A DNA stretch of 64,000 bases from assembly GCA_036435485.1 (NCBI GenBank), contig CM071596.1, positions 10,258,001-10,322,000 of the forward strand. Direction: 5' to 3'. Origin of the DNA: Saposhnikovia divaricata (taxonomy: Eukaryota > Streptophyta > Magnoliopsida > Apiales > Apiaceae). Numbering within the stretch: position 1 is the first letter of the stretch; every line of letters begins with the position of its first letter. Under the pieces are notes generated by a model. It did not search any database. It had not been told where the DNA came from and worked only from the letters and a program-made list of their open reading frames with translations. Made by a program: the position numbers and the translations under genes. This document shows positions 56,111 to 64,000 of the stretch, piece after piece.

Positions 56111-56749
56111 CCTATTCATCCTTGTCTGTCAGAATTTTTGTACCATGTTGTACACCTTGATAGTTACTTATCACATATAACTTTCCATAGCTGCAACTAT
56201 CATGTCTTGTTCTTTCCACCATCTCAGTCTTGTAACCACCTCTTGAGTTGAACTATATCCTGAAGAGTTTCTGCTTCGAAATAGATAGGTCTGATTCCTG
56301 GGTAAACATTTATACTATTTCTGAATTAGTAACTCTTCCTGTCTGTTCTGAGGTTCCATCATTAATTCCTGACTGAGATGTCTAACTGTCTAGTTCATTC
56401 TCAAACCTCCTTGATTCTACTTTCTAAAATCTCTGTTGATTCCTTGAAAAATATTTCTTGGTACAATCCACTAAATGTAATAGATGTTACATTGGAGCAA
56501 TTCACTTAGTGTTTGTATATCAGAGAATCAATAGACTTAATTCAAATCTTCGAGAAAAATTCTATCCACTTAACCTCTTCCATTCCTGCTTCTGAAAAAC
56601 CAGTGAATTTTATGGATATAAATTTGAGGAGCTTCCACAAATTTTTCTTCAGTAGGTAGAAATTAATTTCGTTGAAAAATACATTTTCTTCAAAAGATTC
56701 AAATCATCTTTGACGTCCGGAGGAATCTTCAACTTAACAATCTTCTTAG

Positions 56750-57255
56750 AACTATTGGCTTAGAATAAATTCAAAATATTTAAAATTCAAAAACTTCAAG
56801 GACTTGAACATTTTTGAGAATTAACAAATCTGAAAATAAGTTCAAATTAATTAAAATTTGAAATTCTTAAGAATTGAAAATTTTGAAAATTAGACAATTT
56901 GAAAATAAATTCAAGTTGTTTAAAAATCAAAAAATCCACGTATTAAAAACTTCAAGAATTAAAAAAGTTGAAATTTAAGTCAAATTAATTAAGAATCAAA
57001 AAATCAAGAAATGAAATTTTTGAGAGTTAAAGAATTCGAAAATATATTCAAGTTAATTAAAATTCGAAATTACCAAGAATTAAAAATTTTGAAAATTAAA
57101 CAATTTGAAAATAAACTCAAGTTGTTTAAAAATCAAAATTTCCAAGAATTAATTATTTCAAGAATTAAAAAATTCGAATATAAGTTCAAATTATTTAAAT
57201 ATCAAAAATCTCAACAATGAATATTTTTGAAGGTTAAAGAATTCGAAAATTAGAG
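56750..57255 (-). repeat. AT-rich tandem repeat in the leader of the degenerate element
   Basis: Eight or so diverged units of roughly 55-60 bp, built from AAGAATTAAAAATTTTGAAAA and ATTCAAGTT(A/G)TTTAAAAATC in pieces. They lie between the primer binding site and the gag remnant. Confidence 0.7.
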
Positions 57256-57380
57256 GAGTTGACTTTTTGGTCTAATACCGGATTTAATTTTTGTATGGGT
57301 CAAAAACTCGAAATCCAATTGGAGGACCACAAAAATATGGATCTTGATTTGTGCGTCAATCAAAAGGCTCTGATACCAAT

Positions 57381-59290
57381 TGTTAGGTCCAAAATAGTTT
57401 GTAGAAGGGGGGGTTGAATACAAACTATACCGTTTTATCGAATTTGCTCTTTTCTTAAAAATATTAAAATATTAAATCAAGAACAAATTGATGCGGAATA
57501 AAACGAATACCGATATTTCAAGTTGAATATAAAATCTATATTAACTTGGTGGGGTGTGTCTAAATACACAAGTACAAATTACAAGGTTTGATGACCAAAC
57601 TAATTATTACAAATTCTATAGAAAATTCGACATAAATTTTTCTATATTTGTAAATAAAAAGATCGAAATTAATTATTACAAATTCTATAGAAAATTCGAC
57701 ATGAACTTTTCTATATTTGTAATAAAAATATCGAGAGGTTCTAGGAAACTTAATTCGCTAGATAGTTCCACAAGTGCAAGTAAACAATTTCTAGTGGTTT
57801 AGATTTAACAATAGAAGCTAGAAATAATTTACAGAATTTAATTTGAAGTCTGGGAACTTTTCTTTCTCTTGGTCTCTTTCTCCCCGTGTCTGTCTGTGTT
57901 TCTGGACAGGAGTGAAGATTGTGAAGTCTTGTTTTTGTTCTGCTGCCTTCTGTCTTTTATATCCCAGCCATAGTCATATTGCATTGTTTTAATTGATATA
58001 ACAATCAATTAACAATAATATGACATTCGGTATGACTATCCATTTCAAATAATATGACAGTCTCTTTAAATATAACTTTCGGTATGACTATCATTTTGAA
58101 CAAGATATGACTATCCAGTTGAGATATGACTATTCTTTTTAACTGAATATGACAATCCAAATTTTCTTTTGCTTGGATATGACTTTCGGTATAACTTAAG
58201 AATTTTAACAATAAACAAACACTCGGGCCTGTTGATTTGTGAAAAAAAATTGATTTTTGTACTGCTGAGATTGAAAGCCAGTTGCAAGAAGAACGAGTGA
58301 AACACGCGCGCGCCATTTTATGCGGTTTCTTCCTGGCGCGTGGCGCGCACGGGCGGGTAGGCGCGTGAAGATGCTGCCGACAACCCATGTGACCAGCTTG
58401 ACAGAGTTGTTTTTGATGGCTTTGAACAATTCATTTGAATTGTTTTCTTTAACACAATGTACCGACCTTGAATAACAAGTACTGTACAATTCTTTTTAAT
58501 TTAATTTAATTACGTAACTTAAACAATTAATCATTTAGAAATTAATGATTAATTACTTAAATTCATAATTAAATCAAATTAAATTAATAAATTAATTCAA
58601 AGCTAATTAACATGATAATTAATTTAATAAATAAATAAATTCAGAATGAATTAATTTATTAATTAAATCAATTACATAATTATATTAATTAAATGCGAAT
58701 TAATATAAATCAATTTGGATTAAAACATTAATTCAAAGTTAATTAATATGATAATTAATTTAACAAATAAATTAATTCAGAATAAATTAATTTATTAATT
58801 AACTCAATTACATAATAATATTAATTAAGTGAGAATTAATATTAATCATATGACAACCCATTCTTTTCTCGAACCACTGTATGTAATAAAGAATTACCAC
58901 TGAATTTCTGTTGACGCTCGATGCACAGTCTGGTTCATGAGCGACTAACTCCAACGGCTTTTCTTTATTTTTGACTCTATGAATTGGTTCGTGTCTTCCT
59001 TTTTCTTCACTCTTTTTCAAACCTTTATAATCTGTATTCTGCCACTGTAGGAACCTCTTGTCACTATAAATAGAATCTACTGTCTTGATTACTCCACTGA
59101 TGCTTGATCAATTGAATGAACTTCTTCAAGTGTAGTATACCACAAAACGGTAGATTGACTTTGTCTTCTTTCTCTTGACAGTTATACATTTGAGATCCCT
59201 GTGACAGTACATGTACTATTTACTATTACATTCTTGTTTGAGTTGAGTTGTATCCTCGAAATACAAATAGGCTACATCATTTTCCTTTCA
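57381..59290 (-). repeat. 5' LTR of the degenerate Sirevirus-like element
   Basis: 1910 bp, no gap relative to the left copy. The differences are mostly C/T and G/A transitions (for example near 57536, 57551 and 57891). Confidence 0.93.
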
Positions 59291-59294
59291 AGAT

Positions 59295-60859
59295 TGAAAG
59301 TGTTTGTCCTAAATCCAATCATGTATGATGAGTTAGGAAGAACTTTCTTGTATTCTTATTTGATTTCATTAATATTAATAAAAGACTTGTTTTGATTTTA
59401 TTACGGGCTTTATTTATTTAAATTGTCTTAAATAAGATGTTCCGTAGTTTAAAGTAAAGCTTCTAGAATTATAATGAGATTGTAATAGTGAGATCTAGAA
59501 GATGATAACTCTAGACTTAAACAGTTCCCGATCATAGGATAACTAATCGGAAGTTAGTGAATCCGCAAAGATTGGTACATACTATGCTTGCTCCCGTCAG
59601 GAGGATGTCTGTTCTCATAGGCATTTGTGTGGTGACACTATAGCTAGTATGTAGGTGCTTATTAGGGAATAAGTTCACTGAACATGACTCGATAAGTTGA
59701 ACAACTAATGGAGTTTACTCACGTGTCGATAGTTGTTCACTGAGTGATAGTTGTACAAGGGTCCTTAGACTTGAGATCGTTAAAGTTATCTTGTATATAA
59801 TGAACTGTGCTTTGGTCTAGTCCTTAGTCTCAAGGACATCCATTAGGTCTATTATGGGCATAGGAATTTGTGTATGGAGATAGTTAACGGTCAATATAGA
59901 ATCTACCCCTTCCAGTAAGGAAGTGAATATCCTATGTTATTCTTAGTATGCAAGTTCTGGAATCTCTGGCCAGAGTGTATGAAATTAGAAAGGAGTTTCT
60001 AATTTGCATTAATATGAACTTTGCATTATGAATAAGAAATCATATGATTAAATTTGATAGGCCTGACACGAGATCCATGCCTTGTATTTAATCGGGATAT
60101 TGTAGGGTAGAAGGAATTTATTGTACGGTAACTAGTCACTGACAGGTTCTTGGTATTCTAAGCAGTGAATTCATATTATCCGGATAGTCGCGATATGTTG
60201 AGAAGCATCACTCACGATGTAGAATAAATATAATTAATCAGTTAATTATATTTAATGAATTATTAGAATTCATATAAATAATAAATAAAAAGTTTATTAT
60301 TATTTATTTCTACTACCGGCTTAATATTGAACCTACAGGGTCACACCATAAAAAGATTAATTTATTGATGAAGGAATTTTGAGAGAGTAAGTTGTTTTAA
60401 TAATGATTAAAATGGTTTAATTATTATTTAAACATTTTGTGGGATTTATATAATAATATATATATATATATATGATATATTAATTATAATAAAAACCTAC
60501 ATGTGCCCTATAAATAGAAAGAGATGAAAGGTGTTTAGTATGCAAGTGTGGTTTTGTGAAAACCTAGTTGCCTCCCTCTCCATCTTCTTCCTCTCTCTCT
60601 TTCTCTCAAAACACCATTTTTATAAAAACTTAGTTTTATAAAAAGCTTCATCGAAGAATCAATCTTGGTGGATACCGGTAGAGCGCTTCACACTCTGAGA
60701 AGCAACTGCTAGCAACCATCGATTATAAAGCTTCGATGTTCAAGGTATGGCTACGATTCCTCCGCTTCTCATTTTTATATGATTTTCTATATGTACGATA
60801 CATGGTTTTTACGGAATAAATTGTTATACCATGCTTCCGCCCATCCGTAAATTCCTTCA
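59295..60859 (+). repeat. 3' LTR of the copia element
   Basis: 1565 bp, starting TGAAAGTGTTTGTCC, whose first T is shared with the AGATT duplication, and ending AATTCCTTCA. It is complete, and is used to define what is missing from the 5' LTR. A short (TA)n at about 60459-60472 is longer than in the 5' copy. Confidence 0.93.
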
Positions 60860-61296
60860 AGATCAACAAGGCATGCGGCCTGATTAGGAATCGCCACACC
60901 TCCATCTCATATGGTTCGAAGATAAATCTCTTGAAGACGCTATCTCACCCCAGGGGTCACCTCACTATGACCTCCAGCTAATGCTCAGGACGTGCTCTCA
61001 TTCCAATGACAAAGGAAAAGGAACCTCACGCTTGGGGTCTCATGCTTGGCCTCCAAGGGTCTCCTGCTAGGCCGGCCTCGGGATCGCATCTTCACTCTAT
61101 GCTAGCTCAGCCTCGGGATCGCATCTCCACTCTATGCTAGCCAGGCCTCGGAATCGCATCTCCCGGGGTCGCATTTACCGAGGTCGCATCTACCGGGGTT
61201 GCAACCCGGGGTCGCATCTACCGGGGTCACAGCCTGGGGTCGCATCTACCGGGGTCGCAGCCCGGGGTCGCATCTATCGGGGTCGCAGCCCGGGGT
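60860..61296 (+). repeat. Truncated 3' LTR of the Tat-like gypsy element
   Basis: It starts AGATCAACAAGGCATGCGG, matching the 5' LTR from about 30426, and continues through the GGGGTCGCATC repeats. It stops at 61296, so it lacks both its first about 90 bases (at the copia junction) and its last about 570 bases. Confidence 0.85.
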
Positions 61297-62187
61297 CGAT
61301 ACAATTGGCTTTTCCATTTGGTACCATCCAACATTTTTGACTTCCAAATGGCACCACTGTACTTTTGGCTTCATCCATTTTAAACCATTCTGTCAAGCAA
61401 ACGTTAGTTAGACGTTAGATTATTCTTAATGGTACCACTATACAATTGACTTTTTCATACGGTGGCATCCAATATTTTTTACTTCTACATGGTGCCATTT
61501 TTCTCTCACTTAGGTCAAATTTTCCTCTGAATTTCACAATTTATCTATACATTTTACTCTATATTAAGTCATTGATTCTCTCACTTTTTCTGATCAGCCT
61601 CCAAGTCATTAATTAGTCTCGTATCCTATTGTCTTATCATAATAAACTATGTAGTTCAAATTATTTAGTTTATTTCAACGCTTTCATCCGTCAAAGTAAA
61701 CCCTCCAGAAGCTCCTAGACAGATCCGAGCACACATTATATATGTATATGTTCATACGGGTTGATTCTATATATTATGCATTAATTTAATATTTTGAACT
61801 ATTGATCAAAGTTTATTATGATTGGACAATTGGATCCGAGTCTATTGAATGACTTGATTGCTTATCAGAAATAGTGATAGTTAGAGAATCAATGACTTAT
61901 TACAGACAAAGCATATAGATAAGTTATTAAAATTCCAAGAAAAAATTGATTTTAGTGAGAGAAAAATGGTACCATGTAGAAGTCAAAAATATTGGATGAC
62001 ACCGTATGAAAAACTCAATTGTATAGTGATACCATTAAGAATAATCTAACGTCTGATTAACGCTTGCTTGATAAAATTGTATAAAATGGATGAAGCCAAA
62101 AATACAGTAGTGCCACTGAAAGTAAAAAATGTTGGATGATACCAAAAGAAAAAGCTAATTGTACTGTGTTACCATTTGGAATATTCC
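61297..62187. repeat. Long inverted arms of the MULE-type element
   Basis: Left arm 61297-61510 and right arm about 61950-62187 are inverted copies. They share, in order, ACAATTGGCTTTT / AAAAGC(C/T)AATTGT, the GGCTTCATCCATTTTA block, the GACGTTAGATTATTCTTAATGG block and CATGGTACCATTTTTCTCTCAC in pieces. The central 440 bp has no coding region. The outer 20 bases of the left arm are at 30316-30335, cut off by the gypsy insertion. Confidence 0.85.
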
Positions 62188-62196
62188 TAATTTGTA

Positions 62197-63193
62197 ACAT
62201 GTCTGTAGTTAGGGTCCTCAACCATCGCTTTCACAACGAAGGATTCCGATCAGTCATAATCGGAAGACTCAAAACGGTAGGCAGTTTGCCTCTTCCCCGA
62301 GAACTCTGTCATAGTCTTTGGAAATGGCAGCGTCTCCAGTGACAAGTGGCAGATATGTGATTAAAGCCTGGTAGGTAAAATGGATCCATAGACTTGTGAT
62401 CATTACTTCAACAGAAAGGAGCAACTGACTGTGTACATCATTACTTTGAACTCCAACAGTAAGACATTTTTTTTAAAAAAAGCATTAATTATCTCCCCTA
62501 GAGGACGCATGAAGCAGGTCTTTATCAATGCAGTTTTCTGAAAACAACAAATAGAAGCATTACTTATTTAAACCGAGAACGTTCCCCACAACAAAGTGAA
62601 AAATTAAAACCTGAGTATGTACTTGATAGGTATTTGCCGCACATCACACAACTGGCTTGGCATTTTGGTATTCTATTTTCTATTTTATTTATTTCATATA
62701 AGATGTATAAACTTACCTGGTTTAGTTACTCGATATGTACATAGAATTATAGTATGTACATAGAATTTTCTAATATAGTATATCTATATTATATTTCTAA
62801 GATAAATAAATATTAATTAAATTTAATATTCTATCTCTTATTTAATATTCTGTCATTTCAAATAAATAAAAGTATGCATTAAAATTTTGGTATATTATAC
62901 CGATTTTCATGCAATTTTGACAACGGCAACTTAAGTCGGCCACCGATGAGACATTCTTGTTGTGTTTAGATAAGATGAACAGAATGAAAAAATTAAAGAA
63001 AACTAAAAAATATTGGAATAAAAATTTGAAAAAAAAAAAATGAGGCCATGCAAAATTGTTGTTTTATGGTTGTAATAAGAACCATAAAAAAAACTGAATG
63101 TTGCAATGTCATTCTTTCTTAAATTGGAATGTTTTAAATTATTGTTTAGGTGGTTACGAAAAAAATGAATCAAAAAATTAAAGTTTTGAACAA
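62197..63193. other. Intergenic region, no gene established
   Basis: 62200-62400 has less biased composition and might include old coding sequence, but I found no recognisable protein in it. The remainder is AT-rich. Confidence 0.4.
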
Positions 63194-63196
63194 TTA

Positions 63197-63614
63197 GAAC
63201 ATATTCAACCCATCACCTATTTTGGTACACTAATTTGACGTGAGTTTTACATCAAAATGGTGTAAAAATTACATTATTTTCAAATTCAACTCCAACTCAT
63301 TTACACTAAATTTTACACTTTTTTTGTATTATATAAGTTATTTTTTTGCTAAAGTACAAAAGTAAAAGTAAGGTACAAAAGTAATAAAGTTGGTTGGATC
63401 TATATGGAACAAATTTGTTTTAAGTGAGGAATACAAACGCAAAGTTGGGATAAACAAAAACTCTAAAAATTTGTTACAAATTTGGTGTAACACCAAATTT
63501 GGTGTAAATTTTAATGTGATACCAAAATGGTGTAAATTTTAGAGTTGGGTTGGAGAGGAATTTTACACCAAAATGGTGTCAAAGTACAAATTTGAAGTTG
63601 GGTTGGAGATGGTC
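63197..63614. mobile_element. Tourist/Harbinger-like MITE
   Basis: 418 bp between TTA duplications (63194-63196 and 63615-63617). The left end GAACATATTCAACCC matches the right end read inward, GACCATCTCCAACCC, at 12 of 15 positions. The interior is rich in TTTTACACCAAAATGGTGTAA words, which themselves form inverted pairs. TTA duplications point to PIF/Harbinger. No transposase is present. Confidence 0.65.
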
Positions 63615-63639
63615 TTAGCCATTATATACTTTAAATCTC

Positions 63640-64000
63640 TGATATGGGCCGAAAATAAGCCCTAAAGACACATTTAATGTGGCATTAAATAGACTAAGAA
63701 TGGTCCAAACGTGGGGCCCACCAGATGCCCCCAAAACCCCAATTATACTATTAATTTCGTAATTAATATTGGGGGAAATAAACAGCTCAGCAATAAGAGT
63801 TGGATAAGGATATTATCTCCATCAGGCTTAGCCACCAAGGCATCCAATTCAATATGGAAACTGATTCCTACAAGGAATAGATCTAGAACCTTCCTCAAAG
63901 ACTTGTCCACCAAGTCTCTGACTCCTACCATAATTCTAAGGCTCCTCAGCCTATATTAAGGGTCAGACCCCTCAACCTAGAACTACGTTTTTGGCTTGAT
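63640..64000 (+). repeat. Start of another Tat-like LTR, cut by the window edge
   Basis: The stretch ending in AGAACTACGTTTTTGGCTTGAT resembles the 3' part of the gypsy 5' LTR at 31270-31300 (AGAACTACGTATGGCTTGAT) and has the same GC-richer composition. The left boundary is a guess; the rest lies beyond the window. Confidence 0.45.

Larger units (their letters stand above)
46743..59290 (-). mobile_element. Degenerate Sirevirus-like copia element, non-autonomous
   Basis: 12,548 bp with two 1910-bp LTRs (46743-48652 and 57381-59290) and a perfect 5-bp duplication AGATT (46738-46742 and 59291-59295). The primer binding site (CTCTGATACCA on the plus strand, about 57368-57378) and the polypurine tract (48653-48670) show minus-strand orientation. 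The interior has decayed remnants of gag, RT and RNase H and no long frame. The LTRs differ at about 28 sites by eye with no indel, so insertion was recent relative to the decay of its coding part. Confidence 0.92.
39244..60859 (+). mobile_element. Ty1/copia retrotransposon with dead polyprotein, split by a later insertion
   Basis: The 5' LTR is 39244-40824 (its first about 17 bases are missing) and the 3' LTR is 59295-60859, which starts TGAAAG and ends CCTTCA. The tRNA-Met primer binding site lies at 40826, one base after the LTR. A long 2-kb leader precedes gag. The polyprotein pseudogene at 42806-46727 ends next to the polypurine tract ACAAGTGGGAGAT (46728-46740). A Sirevirus-like element (46743-59290) landed exactly at the polypurine tract/LTR junction. 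The element itself lies in the Tat-like gypsy element. Confidence 0.9.
30336..61296 (+). mobile_element. Tat-like Ty3/gypsy non-autonomous element (host of further insertions)
   Basis: Its 5' LTR starts TGTTATTCC at 30336, right after GTACC of the MULE arm. A primer binding site TTTGGCGCTAGAAGG follows near 31496, as in many plant gypsy elements of the Tat type. The interior (31500-32968 and 39202-39243) is mostly minisatellite and encodes no protease, RT or integrase. A truncated 3' LTR copy lies at 60860-61296. It was split by CACTA 2 (32969-39201) and by a copia element (39244-60859). The end of the 3' LTR, its target duplication and a few bases of the MULE arm are deleted at 61296. Confidence 0.75.
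30316..62187. mobile_element. MULE-type transposon, outermost layer of the nest
   Basis: The left end GGGATATTCCAAATGGTAC (30316) matches the right end read inward (GGAATATTCCAAATGGTAA, ending at 62187). A perfect 9-bp duplication TAATTTGTA flanks it (30307-30315 and 62188-62196), the hallmark of Mutator-like elements. Only 30316-30335 and about 61297-62187 belong to it; everything between is a later insertion. The right part holds long inverted arms and no transposase, so the original element was a non-autonomous MULE of about 0.9 kb. Confidence 0.85.

Noticed and set aside
62136..62342. Short coding frame right of the MULE
   Set aside because: It starts inside the MULE arm and has no recognisable protein features on either strand.

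Overview
This window looks like repeat-dense nuclear DNA of a flowering plant, probably a eudicot. The evidence is AT-rich intergenic sequence, plant LTR retrotransposon lineages (Sirevirus-type and other Ty1/copia, Tat-like Ty3/gypsy), CACTA, MULE, hAT-like and MITE DNA transposons, and captured exons of plant genes with GT..AG introns. No bacterial or organellar genes were seen. The species cannot be named from the sequence alone. All boundaries and comparisons were read by eye.

Layout. (1) 1-560: 3' end of a plus-strand copia-type element with several polypurine tracts and the start of its LTR. (2) 1380-2762: the only apparently intact host gene, a single-exon 460-residue kelch/galactose-oxidase-like protein, followed by a duplicated 3' flank. 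(3) 3.1-10.1 kb: AT-rich intergenic DNA with TA microsatellites, a hAT-like element with an 8-bp target duplication, a tRNA-like SINE and a degraded minus-strand copia tail. (4) 10163-29839: a 19.7-kb CACTA element with TCT target duplications. It has no visible transposase but carries pieces of at least four host genes (a GBF/bZIP16-type bZIP, an unidentified three-exon gene, a short-chain dehydrogenase, a fatty acid 2-hydroxylase). A complete 13.85-kb Sirevirus-type retrotransposon (14465-28318, minus strand, identical-looking 1150-bp LTRs, CTTTT target duplication) sits in the intron of the captured hydroxylase.

(5) 30316-62187: a transposon nest. A roughly 0.9-kb MULE-type element (9-bp duplication TAATTTGTA) was split by a Tat-like gypsy element built largely of minisatellites. 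The gypsy element contains a second gene-capturing CACTA element (32969-39201) and a copia element (39244-60859). The copia element was in turn split exactly at its polypurine tract by a 12.5-kb minus-strand Sirevirus-like element (46743-59290, AGATT duplication) with about 1.5% divergent LTRs and a ruined interior. (6) 62197-64000: intergenic DNA, a Tourist-like MITE with TTA duplications, and the start of another Tat-like LTR.

How it works together: apart from the kelch-like gene, nearly everything is mobile DNA. The Sirevirus at 14465-28318 has long open gag, pol and a third 1592-residue ORF, so it could be active. The other elements look non-autonomous or dead. The two CACTA elements shuffle host exons, and the nesting gives a clear relative order of insertion.
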